From assembly GCA_017410525.1 (NCBI GenBank), contig JAFQQQ010000005.1, positions 1 to 64,000 of the forward strand: a stretch of 64,000 nt of DNA, in the 5' to 3' direction. The position numbers and the translations under genes are program-made. How positions within the stretch are numbered: position 1 is the stretch's first letter; every line of letters begins with the position of its first letter. This DNA comes from Bacilli bacterium. Its GTDB lineage: Bacteria; Bacillota_I; Bacilli_A; RF39; UBA660. The notes beneath the pieces are model-generated. The model saw nothing but the letters and a program-made list of their open reading frames with translations, had not been told where the DNA came from and searched no databases. Positions 17,244-24,876 of the stretch are shown here, in pieces.

Positions 17244-18015
17244 TTTCTATTACCTCCTTTGCTAATTCAGAATATGCTATAGCAACCTTACCATTTTTAT
17301 CATAGCTTAAAGCACTCTTACCAACTATTGATGATTCGGCTGCTTTTACAGCTAATGGTATTCTGTTCTTAAAGATATTAACTACACTCCCATAACTTTG
17401 TTGTAATTGATATCTTGTTTCTTTTGCTAAATTTGTCCTCTCATCCACTAAAGTTAATAAAACACCTTTAACAGTTAATTCTGGATTAATTTGTTTCTTT
17501 ACTTTATTAACTGTACCTAATAACTGTCCCATATTGTTAAGTGCTAGATATTGTGTTTGTACAGGTATTATTACACTATCAGCGCAAGCTAATGAATTAA
17601 TTGTAATCATACCCAAACTAGGCATACAATCAATTAAAATATAATCATAATCTTTTTTTAAGTCAATGATGCAATTTTTTAAAACAAATTCTCTACTAAT
17701 TGCACTTATTAAACTCATCTCTAATCCTGATAAATCTAGATTAGATGGTATTAAGTCTATATTTTCTTTATGATGTAAAATATAATCGTCTTTTAATGGT
17801 ACATCATTTATAGTATGTTCCATTAATGTAGCTACCGTAGTTCCTTCATAATTATTAAATCCCATACAAGTTGTTAAATCACCTTGAGGGTCTGTATCTA
17901 TTAATAATACTCTTTTTCCCATATTAGCTAGTGCTACACCTAAATTAAAAGTAGTAGTAGTTTTACCTACACCACCTTTTTGATTTGCTATAGCAATTAC
18001 TTCACACTCTTTCAT
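17194..18015 (-). CDS. parA: ParA/Soj-family partition ATPase
   Basis: A 273-residue deviant-Walker ATPase. KGGVGKTT at residues 13-20 is the Walker A motif with the signature lysine, LLIDTDPQGDLT is the A' region and YDYILIDCMPSLG is Walker B. It would partner the overlapping ParB. AAAGGAGG precedes the ATG by six bases. As the first complete gene inside the right boundary, it is likely transcribed from the short region next to the element end. Confidence 0.95.
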   Translation of the reverse strand: MKECEVIAIANQKGGVGKTTTTFNLGVALANMGKRVLLIDTDPQGDLTTCMGFNNYEGTTVATLMEHTINDVPLKDDYILHHKENIDLIPSNLDLSGLEMSLISAISREFVLKNCIIDLKKDYDYILIDCMPSLGMITINSLACADSVIIPVQTQYLALNNMGQLLGTVNKVKKQINPELTVKGVLLTLVDERTNLAKETRYQLQQSYGSVVNIFKNRIPLAVKAAESSIVGKSALSYDKNGKVAIAYSELAKEVIENGKGRFKNESTKDKVR

Positions 18016-18079
18016 TTTTTCCTCCTTTCCAACAAGTAAATAAATAACAAACTATATTATTTTATTAAATTAATATAAA

Positions 18080-18103
18080 ATAAAAAGAGGTTTTATCCTC
18101 TTA
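18080..18103 (-). terminator. Rho-independent terminator at the right end of the ICE
   Basis: AAGAGG pairs with CCTCTT across a six-base loop, followed by TTTTTATTTTA on the minus strand. It stops transcripts entering from the interrupted ATPase before parA. Confidence 0.7.
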
Positions 18104-18139
18104 TATTAGTTGAAATGTTATTGTTATTTGTATCATTGT

Positions 18140-18155
18140 GGTACTCACTCTTCTG
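18140..18155. other. Inferred right junction of the ICE with the chromosome
   Basis: The ATPase reading frame matches the family through V-A-V-P-E and then reads E-stop instead of the invariant G, so host homology ends at about 18148-18151. The minus-strand junction reads CCAGAAGAGTGAGTACC. GA dinucleotides at the break would suit a large serine recombinase with a GA core, as in Tn5397/Tn4451 (inference). The other half of the gene should lie beyond the left edge. Confidence 0.6.
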
Positions 18156-19014
18156 GTACAGCAACTATTATTATAGTTACACATAAAGTAAGTGCGTATA
18201 AAATATGACCTGTTATTATAGGAAAGTTAGTAACCATCTCTTTTATTAAATTTAAATCAAAATTATTATTTATAACAATTACTTTAAAAAGATAGGAAAA
18301 AAATACTAAAAAAGCACCTACATACCCTATCTTACTTATAAATTTAGCAAGTTCTCTAAGTCTTTTCTTTAAAGGTGTTTCTGGTTGCTTTTCTTGGAGT
18401 TCTAAAGCAATTTTACCATAAAAAGTATTCTCTCCCACATTAGTAACTTTCATTAAAGCACTGTTACTATAAACAACACTACCCTTATACACTCTATTCT
18501 TATCATTTATTAGATTCATATTTATTATAGATTCTTTATATGCTTCTTTTGTTTCTCCATTTAAACTAGATTCATCTACACTTATCTTCCCTTTAACAAT
18601 TATTCCATCTGCCGGTATTTTATCTCCTGTTTCTAAATTAACTATATCATTAACAACAACTTCTCCTACTGGTGTTTCAATCTTCTTACCATTTCTTATT
18701 ACCTTACAAGAAACTTTACTTACTTCTTCTTGTAGTTTTTCAAACGCTTTCTCACTTCCATACTCTGATATTGTAGATATTAAGGAAGCAAGAAGTATAG
18801 CGATTACTATACCTATAGTTTCATACCAATCAAAACTTCTAAATAAAAACACGGTTTTTATAGCAAGTGCGATTAACAATATTTTTATTATAGGATCTCC
18901 TAAAGTTCCTATAAGTAATTTGAAGAAACTATCTTTTTTAGTCTTTTTCAGTTCATTACTACCATATTTTTTTCTATTTATAATTACTTCATTATCAGTT
19001 AGTCCATTATACAT
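18145..19014 (-). pseudogene. 5' fragment of a calcium-type P-type ATPase, interrupted by the ICE
   Basis: The 289 residues correspond to the first third of a P2-type cation ATPase: the N-terminal cytoplasmic segment, the first two membrane helices, the actuator domain with GDKIPADG and the loop SSLNGET (usual TGE) and helices 3-4. The frame stops at VAVPEE, where the family has VPEG(L/P); the phosphorylation motif DKTGT, nucleotide domain and C-terminal helices are missing, so it cannot pump. The ATG at 19014 follows GGAGG. The truncation point is the main evidence for the element boundary. Confidence 0.85.
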
Positions 19015-19058
19015 AAGAATCCTCCACACTAAAATATATGGACAACTTCTATTTTTAT

Positions 19059-19088
19059 GAAAAAAAGATACAAATTACTGTATCTTTC
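19059..19088 (-). terminator. Rho-independent terminator
   Basis: An 8-bp stem (AAAGATAC with GTATCTTT) and a run of T on the minus strand lie upstream of the ATPase fragment. The 266-base gap 19015-19280 holds this hairpin, the next terminator and an AT-rich stretch with a possible TATAAT near 19200 that may start the ATPase transcript. Confidence 0.75.
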
Positions 19089-19269
19089 ATTTTACTAAAC
19101 TATCTACCATTTGATAATTACAATTTTTTTGTTTTTTCAAACTTATATTCACTTATTATTTGATTGTAGTGCTACATAATATCCTATAGTTGCATATATA
19201 TATTATACCCTAACAAACAATAGTCTAAAATATGTTTATTATTCAACGCGTTAGAAATTATAAGTTAAC

Positions 19270-19293
19270 AAAAAGACACATTACTGTGCTTTT
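19270..19293 (-). terminator. Rho-independent terminator of the lytic enzyme gene
   Basis: AAAAGCACA pairs with TGTGTCTTTT across a four-base loop on the minus strand, followed by T-rich sequence. It overlaps the stop codon. Confidence 0.8.
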
Positions 19294-19886
19294 ATTTCTT
19301 CTATATATTTATTAACTTTTTTTGCCCAACTTTGGTCTTCCGCATATTTAGGATTTATTTGTTCTGGAGTTGTTAAACCATAACTAATATAATTTCTTTC
19401 TAAGTTGTCTATGAATGCCATAATACCCTCATCTAAAGAATTAAAGTAACTATAACTTCCACAGCCTTTACCTTTTTGACCACCTACGTTATTACACTCG
19501 CGAACTAAACGGCTACAATTCCATTTGCAACCTGTTTCGTGTAACATAATAGCAGTTGCCATATAAGGGTCTACTCCTTTTTCTAATGAATAAGAAGCAA
19601 TTAATTTTCCTTTATTCGATATTGTAGAGTTTAAAGATTTATTTATAGTCTCAACTAATTCATTTAATGTTTTACCGTCATAAACTATTTCTTCAACTAT
19701 AACTTCTTCAATTTCTACATCATCTACTATAACTATTTCTTCTGTTTCTACATAGTTAGCATTTGTTTTAATTTTATTATTTGTTTTAAACTCACTAACA
19801 CTTATATTTAAATAAACTAAATATACATTTAATATTACTACCATAGATAATAATATTTTCTCTATGGATCGAATTTTTGCTTTCAC
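19281..19886 (-). CDS. Membrane-anchored lysozyme-like (glucosaminidase/transglycosylase) protein
   Basis: A 201-residue protein with an N-terminal signal anchor (about 10-30), an acidic Val/Glu-rich linker (48-68) and a C-terminal lysozyme-fold domain. The likely catalytic Glu is in MLHETG (Glu117), followed by a Cys-containing NNVGGQKGKGCGSY region and a conserved EGIMAFIDNL segment. It should cleave peptidoglycan outside the membrane. The start is GTG, six bases after GAGGTG. It has its own consensus promoter and terminator and so is a single-gene unit. Confidence 0.82.
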   Translation of the reverse strand: MKAKIRSIEKILLSMVVILNVYLVYLNISVSEFKTNNKIKTNANYVETEEIVIVDDVEIEEVIVEEIVYDGKTLNELVETINKSLNSTISNKGKLIASYSLEKGVDPYMATAIMLHETGCKWNCSRLVRECNNVGGQKGKGCGSYSYFNSLDEGIMAFIDNLERNYISYGLTTPEQINPKYAEDQSWAKKVNKYIEEIKAQ

Positions 19887-19918
19887 ATTAACACCTCTTT
19901 TTTTGGAAAAGCACTACT

Positions 19919-19948
19919 ATCATAACACATTTAAATATTCATTGTCAA
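19919..19948 (-). promoter_or_regulatory. Consensus promoter for the lysozyme-like gene
   Basis: On the minus strand a perfect TTGACA (19943-19948), an 18-base spacer and TATGAT (19919-19924) lie about 33 bases before the start codon. Confidence 0.85.
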
Positions 19949-20033
19949 ATTAACCATTTCTATATGTTCTTTTCATTTAAAACAAAAAAGGTAACATTTA
20001 ATAAAAATCAGCAAAATTTCCAGTAATTGTAAA

Positions 20034-21560
20034 CTAAATGTATTCTATGTATTTAGGGTTATTTTTAATAAGTTCTTTAACAAATATAGAAGGATTTTTA
20101 TTATCTACTAAAAGATATACATCACTCTTAGTACGAGTTAGGGCTACATAAAAAAGTCTTCTTTCTTCTTCATATGGATATATATCAATATTATTATTAA
20201 CAAACTTTAAAATCTTATCATCCTTTATTTTATTAGGTATACCAAGCATATCGTCTTTCAAATTAATAATAACTACGCACTCTTCTTCTAATCCTTTAGA
20301 AGCATGTATAGTTAAATATCTAATATTTGCTTTATTATATTGTATGTGATTGTCTTTATCTAATTTAAAATATTTATCTATATCAAAATTATTTCTGCCT
20401 AAAATCAATATATTTTTATGGTTTTCTATAACCCTATCTAATAACTTTCTTAAATTATCTCCATACATAATTTTAATAGGTTTAGAAAGTCTTTTACTAC
20501 TTCTAAGCTTTTTATATAATTGTCTTTTATTTTTCATGATAAACTTACCGGCTACATTTATTAACTCTTGACTATTTCTATAAGTATTATTTATTTTTAA
20601 TACTTTTGTATAACCAAAATACTTTTTAAAATTTAAAAACATATTTAAATTACAACCGTTAAATCTATAAATAGATTGATAATCATCCCCAACACATATT
20701 ATCTTAGCACACGTCTTATTTATTATTTCCTTTAAAAATAAATACCTTATATAAGATGTATCTTGATATTCATCTACTATTATATATTTATAATTTTTTA
20801 TACCGTTTTCTTTAACATACTTAGTAGCAAGTACAATCATATCATTAAAATCAATACTATTAGTACTCTTTAATTCTTCTTCATATAAAATATAAATATC
20901 TATAATAATTCTAAGTAGTTCTTTATTTCCTTTCATATTTAAAAAATGATTTATATTATAATTATTAGTCTTGAATAGATTTATAAAAGTAATTATAAGC
21001 CTTTTAAGATTCTCTAACTCTTTACTCTTTAATATTTTTTTATAACTAATATCTATTTTACATAGTATCTTTTTTATTTTAATTTTTAAATTATTATTAT
21101 ATAGTGCATAATAAAAATATTCATCTACTATGTATCTTAATAAATTAGTATCACCTATTTTATATTTATTATATTTTAATATTTCTAAGGCTAGTTTATG
21201 AAAAGTATAAACCTTTATATTATAGTTATAATTCTTCTTTATATTTCTTTCTAAGTTTTCCGATGCATCTCTAGTAAAAGATATACAAAGTATTTCTTGT
21301 TCTTTAATACCCTTTCTTTCTATTAAATATCTAATCTTACCTACCATAGTAAGACTTTTACCACTACCAGCACCTGCAACTATTAAATTAGATCTTTCAT
21401 CTGTTATAACAGCTATTCTTTGTTCTTTATCTAATGAATAACCATTTATATTTGATAAAAGATTATGACTTTCTATTAATTCCTTTTTTATATATTTTTT
21501 ATTTAATCTATTTATTTTTATCCTACCTAATTTTCTTTGAGAATTATCTATATAGTTCAT
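20034..21560 (-). CDS. UvrD/Rep-type superfamily 1 DNA helicase
   Basis: A 508-residue ATP-dependent helicase, shorter than UvrD or PcrA (about 700). Motifs seen in order are the Q-type DKEQRIAV, Walker A AGAGSGKS, Walker B IIVDEYQDTS, motif III VGDDYQSIYRFNG, motif V LTIHASKGLE and motif VI YVALTRTK. The 2B insertion is reduced. The ATG at 21560 was chosen because it follows AGGAGG; 28 extra residues upstream in frame lack support. It lies behind the ClpX-like gene but is separated from it by a terminator. Confidence 0.92.
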   Translation of the reverse strand: MNYIDNSQRKLGRIKINRLNKKYIKKELIESHNLLSNINGYSLDKEQRIAVITDERSNLIVAGAGSGKSLTMVGKIRYLIERKGIKEQEILCISFTRDASENLERNIKKNYNYNIKVYTFHKLALEILKYNKYKIGDTNLLRYIVDEYFYYALYNNNLKIKIKKILCKIDISYKKILKSKELENLKRLIITFINLFKTNNYNINHFLNMKGNKELLRIIIDIYILYEEELKSTNSIDFNDMIVLATKYVKENGIKNYKYIIVDEYQDTSYIRYLFLKEIINKTCAKIICVGDDYQSIYRFNGCNLNMFLNFKKYFGYTKVLKINNTYRNSQELINVAGKFIMKNKRQLYKKLRSSKRLSKPIKIMYGDNLRKLLDRVIENHKNILILGRNNFDIDKYFKLDKDNHIQYNKANIRYLTIHASKGLEEECVVIINLKDDMLGIPNKIKDDKILKFVNNNIDIYPYEEERRLFYVALTRTKSDVYLLVDNKNPSIFVKELIKNNPKYIEYI

Positions 21561-21611
21561 AACACCTCCTATATATATCATTCTACAAAACTTTTCAATT
21601 TCCTTTTTTAT

Positions 21612-21650
21612 AAAAAAAAATATTGTGTTTTTAATATTCAACACAATATT
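21612..21650 (-). terminator. Rho-independent terminator of the ClpX-like gene
   Basis: An 11-bp stem (AATATTGTGTT with AACACAATATT) and nine T residues on the minus strand overlap the stop codon and end about 40 bases before the helicase ribosome binding site. Confidence 0.88.
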
Positions 21651-23244
21651 CTTTATTATCTGTAACTGTTTTCTTAGTTAATTTAATGGACTTAACTTTA
21701 GGATTAGTAAGTACTTCATCATATACATATCTTAAAGTTCTTTTTACTTCTTTATTTAATTTACGAACACCAAGTTTTTTGCTATACCCTTTGTCAGCAA
21801 CAGCATTTAAATAACCAACTGTAGCATATAAATTTATTCCTCTTTGAGCAAAGTCTTGTTGTGCGATTTTCCATTGACTAATCTTTGACTCTTTTAATAT
21901 TTTTAATACAGTTTTATGAGTAAGTTCATCTGTTCCAGTAAATTCACCAACCCTACCAACAAATTCAGGCCCCATCCAACCTATAAAATCATCTTCATCA
22001 AGCCTTACTTTTTGTTCTTTTTCTTCATTAACAGCACCGAAACCAATGGTGTTTTTTTTGTTTTGTTTCTTTTGTTCGTATAATTCATCAAAAGAACCCA
22101 TACAAATTACTGTTAAATTAGATGTATCAAACATTATTTTATTGCTACTTGATTTTGAAACATCTACTTCTATAACGTCTCTATCTAATATTTTCAAAAG
22201 TTCATGCAATACTGCTTTTCCAAAACCTTTATCATCCTGATAAGTAACAAGTTTATCTATTTCATCTAAAATGAGAATTCCGTGTTGGGCTTTTTCTTGA
22301 TCTCCGTTAGCTGATCTAATCAAACCTAAAAGAAGGTCTGGTACCTCTTTACCATAATATCCTGCTTTTGTATAATCCGGACAGTTTGCAGCAAAGAAAG
22401 GAATGTCTAATTCTTTAGCAACCACTCTTACCATCTCTGTTTTACCCGTACCACTTGGTCCAGATATTAAAATATGTGATTTATTTCTATAATTATTAGA
22501 AGTTTGATTTACTGCTATAGTTCTAGTTAAATTATAAACTGCTTCATCTTGCCCTACAATATTTGATAAAACATTTTGCCTTAATTTAGCTAAGTCAAAC
22601 CCAGCAGATTCTTCTCTTTTTAAAACATAATTAGATTTTTTTGTCCTTTTTGATTCTTGTTCTTCTACTAAATTGCTACCACTTTTAATTTTGTTTTCAA
22701 CTACTTCTTTTATATAATTTCCAGCCTCAATTAATTTATCTATGTAATTTCTAATTTCTTCTACTGTTTGATATTCTTTAAGTTCTTTTAAAGCTTGTAA
22801 GCTAAAAATAAATTTTTCATTATTTTCTGGATCGAATTGAATGTGATCTTCTTCTAAATCGTCATAATCCTCATTTTGACACATATTATTTATGTATTTT
22901 TCTATATTGTAGAAATCAAATTCTATTACTTTAGTTGTTTGTTCTAACTCATCATAATATCCTAAAAAACAACAATCTAAAAAATTAGAAAGAAATTCAT
23001 CTAGTATTTCTGATTCAGTTAATTGATTCCCATATGGTTTTTTTAATTCTTCCATAGTTGCTGGGCAACAAAAATATCTCTCACAATCTGCACTGTTATC
23101 TTTCATAAAGCAATATTCAAAACCACGTTCATCTATAAATATTTCATCATATTCTAAATAATTTCCCTTAATTAAATTAATAGGTCTAAAAACAACTCTA
23201 CCTTCACCTAAATCTATTTTTTGTAAATGTATTGCATAATGCAT
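21631..23244 (-). CDS. ClpX-like AAA+ unfoldase with an atypical N-terminal domain
   Basis: A 537-residue protein. The C-terminal 320 residues are a ClpX AAA+ module: VGQDEAV (230-236), Walker A GPSGTGKT (262-269), pore-loop-like AGYYGKEV (Gly295-Gly298), Walker B GILILDEIDK (322-331), the ClpP-docking loop NTIGFG (398-403) and arginine-finger EFVGR (Arg431). The first 210 residues replace the ClpX zinc domain with an unrelated Cys-containing region (CERYFCC, LDCCF) and acidic linker. It probably feeds a distinct substrate class to ClpP (inference). Confidence 0.87.
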   Translation of the reverse strand: MHYAIHLQKIDLGEGRVVFRPINLIKGNYLEYDEIFIDERGFEYCFMKDNSADCERYFCCPATMEELKKPYGNQLTESEILDEFLSNFLDCCFLGYYDELEQTTKVIEFDFYNIEKYINNMCQNEDYDDLEEDHIQFDPENNEKFIFSLQALKELKEYQTVEEIRNYIDKLIEAGNYIKEVVENKIKSGSNLVEEQESKRTKKSNYVLKREESAGFDLAKLRQNVLSNIVGQDEAVYNLTRTIAVNQTSNNYRNKSHILISGPSGTGKTEMVRVVAKELDIPFFAANCPDYTKAGYYGKEVPDLLLGLIRSANGDQEKAQHGILILDEIDKLVTYQDDKGFGKAVLHELLKILDRDVIEVDVSKSSSNKIMFDTSNLTVICMGSFDELYEQKKQNKKNTIGFGAVNEEKEQKVRLDEDDFIGWMGPEFVGRVGEFTGTDELTHKTVLKILKESKISQWKIAQQDFAQRGINLYATVGYLNAVADKGYSKKLGVRKLNKEVKRTLRYVYDEVLTNPKVKSIKLTKKTVTDNKEYCVEY

Positions 23245-23259
23245 AAAAATCCCCCAAAA

Positions 23260-23529
23260 CTACTTATTTGTATTATTATAATAATTATACTCTGATAAAA
23301 TTTGCGATACCCATTCTAAGTCTTCTAGCACTTCATAAGAATCATTTAAACAATTTTCTATATCATACATAAGCTCATTAATATTAGTATATTTCTCTAT
23401 GTTAATATTATATTTATTCAATATTGATATTTGCTCATCTGATATATAAATATTATTATGTTTTTTCAAAAAATTTCTATCTGTACCAACTATTTCATCA
23501 ATATTTAAGTTAAATTCATCAATAATCAT
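23260..23529 (-). CDS. Hypothetical small acidic protein
   Basis: An 89-residue, acidic, mostly helical protein ending in ISEYNYYNNTNK-like sequence (actual ILSEYNYYNN). No domain is recognised. The ATG at 23529 follows AAAGGTGA, and a TATAAT at 23548-23553 lies just upstream. It ends 15 bases before the ClpX-like gene, so it may be co-expressed and could act as an adaptor (speculative). Confidence 0.65.
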   Translation of the reverse strand: MIIDEFNLNIDEIVGTDRNFLKKHNNIYISDEQISILNKYNINIEKYTNINELMYDIENCLNDSYEVLEDLEWVSQILSEYNYYNNTNK

Positions 23530-23560
23530 GAAATCACCTTTGCAATTATTATAGCACAAA

Positions 23561-23592
23561 AAAAGAAAAAGTGAACAATAAATTATTCACTG
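23561..23592 (-). terminator. Rho-independent terminator
   Basis: AGTGAA pairs with TTCACT around an AT-rich loop, with a following TTTTTCTTTTTTT on the minus strand. It overlaps the stop of the 206-residue membrane protein gene. Confidence 0.75.
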
Positions 23593-24203
23593 TAATCAAA
23601 AACAATTTCTGGCATTTCCGGTAATTCTTTTTTATCGTATTTTTTTAATTTATCATGGGCAGATACCAACAAGCTTATAAGTATCCATGAAATGAAAATT
23701 GCTGAATTAAGTTGCATAAGTATCATTACATTAAAATTAGTATACATGGATATTTTGTTATATATATCTATAGAATTAATCTCAATTGTATCCATTATTA
23801 ATATTAAAAATAAATCAGTAATTGCAGTATAGATAAAATTAATTATTTTATATTTTTTACTTAATTTTTTTCTAAATAAAGAAAGTATAAAGAAAAAATT
23901 AGATATAAATAATATTATAAAATAAACAGTAGCACTTGGAAAATAAATAACCATAAATATTGCATCAAATAAGTTATCAATTATCTTTAAAAATAACTTG
24001 TTATGATTAATTATTATTAATAAAGCAAGTATTAACCATATTGAAATAAATATCCATTTATTTACTCTTTTTTCTTTTTTTATTGATATGATAAAAAGTA
24101 TTAAAACTGCTACTGCAATCATAAAACAAAATAAAAAAAGTGGGGAAGATGCGATGATACTCATTAATGTTTTTATTTTTTCTATTAATGAAACATCATT
24201 CAT
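23583..24203 (-). CDS. Polytopic membrane protein of unknown function
   Basis: A 206-residue protein with about five hydrophobic helices (about 12-35, 40-60, 80-105, 115-140 and 155-185) and a short acidic tail. The family is not recognised. The ATG at 24203 follows AGAGGTGA and lies just after the sortase stop at 24208, so it is the third gene of the adhesin-sortase unit and may assist secretion or surface display (inference). Confidence 0.7.
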   Translation of the reverse strand: MNDVSLIEKIKTLMSIIASSPLFLFCFMIAVAVLILFIISIKKEKRVNKWIFISIWLILALLIIINHNKLFLKIIDNLFDAIFMVIYFPSATVYFIILFISNFFFILSLFRKKLSKKYKIINFIYTAITDLFLILIMDTIEINSIDIYNKISMYTNFNVMILMQLNSAIFISWILISLLVSAHDKLKKYDKKELPEMPEIVFDYSE

Positions 24204-24207
24204 ATAA

Positions 24208-24876
24208 TCACCTCTTTGTTTGTTGTAATTCAAATATAAACACAGTTTGCTTTGTCTTGCTATATTTTGTACAAGTTATTAGCGTTAAAACTTTTTTATT
24301 ATAATCTCTATAAATAGCAACTGTACCGTCTTTTTCTACCTCGTAAGTATTAACTAGGCTATATGTATATTTTACGTTTTTATAATTAACATAAGCTTTA
24401 TCCCCTAAAGATAGATTAAATAATTTATCAAAGAAACAAACCTGACATATTCCAGAATGAGCTGCTAAAATTAAGTTGTTATTTTGCTCATTAGGAAAAG
24501 TTGATCCATTTATAACCGTTATATTGTAATTTACCTTATTATATCTAGAATTTAAGTCTAAAAAACCTCTTTTTAAATTTATCTTAGGTATTTCCAACAT
24601 CCCTATATAGTTATAATTTGTTTCCTTTACTTCCTCATCATCCTTTTCTTCTATATTATTATCAGTTTCAGGAACATTTGATTCATTTTCTGGAATTATT
24701 TCAGTTTCAATATTTTCAGGTATTTCATTTTCATATAACAATATATTCATACTAGAATAAATCTTATTTTTTCTTTGATTAAAATATTCAACAAACCCTA
24801 TAGAAATACCTAATAGAATAAAAATTAAACCTATTAAAAGAATTGTACTATTCTTGAAATTTATTTTTTTTAACAT
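24208..24876 (-). CDS. Sortase paired with the chromosomal CnaB surface protein
   Basis: A 222-residue membrane-anchored sortase: signal anchor at about 10-30, Glu/Pro/Asn-rich linker and catalytic domain. His140 in LAAHSG and Cys202 in TLITC are conserved. The usual catalytic arginine is a lysine (Lys209, in KTKQTVFI), the same substitution as in the ICE sortase. IGMLEIPKINLKRGFLDLN is shared almost verbatim with that enzyme, so the two are close paralogues. It starts 29 bases inside the surface-protein gene. Confidence 0.9.
   Translation of the reverse strand: MLKKINFKNSTILLIGLIFILLGISIGFVEYFNQRKNKIYSSMNILLYENEIPENIETEIIPENESNVPETDNNIEEKDDEEVKETNYNYIGMLEIPKINLKRGFLDLNSRYNKVNYNITVINGSTFPNEQNNNLILAAHSGICQVCFFDKLFNLSLGDKAYVNYKNVKYTYSLVNTYEVEKDGTVAIYRDYNKKVLTLITCTKYSKTKQTVFIFELQQTKR

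Larger units (their letters stand above)
1..18147. mobile_element. Right-hand portion of an integrative conjugative element (ICE)
   Basis: Conjugation genes (coupling ATPase, VirB2-like pilin, VirB6-like channel, PcfB, relaxase, MobC) are followed by replication and maintenance genes (Toprim primase-like, HU, SSB, ParA, ParB) and a sortase/adhesin cargo, all on the minus strand. The layout resembles Tn1549/CTn-like elements of Firmicutes (family knowledge). The right boundary is inferred from a P-type ATPase cut at its VPEG motif at about 18147. The left boundary, VirB4, the VirB1-like hydrolase and the recombinase are not in the window. No integrase was seen. Confidence 0.85.

Noticed and set aside
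16876-17265. A 129-residue plus-strand ORF opposite parB
   Set aside because: It lies fully antisense to parB, with hydrophobic stretches that reflect complementary AT-rich codons.
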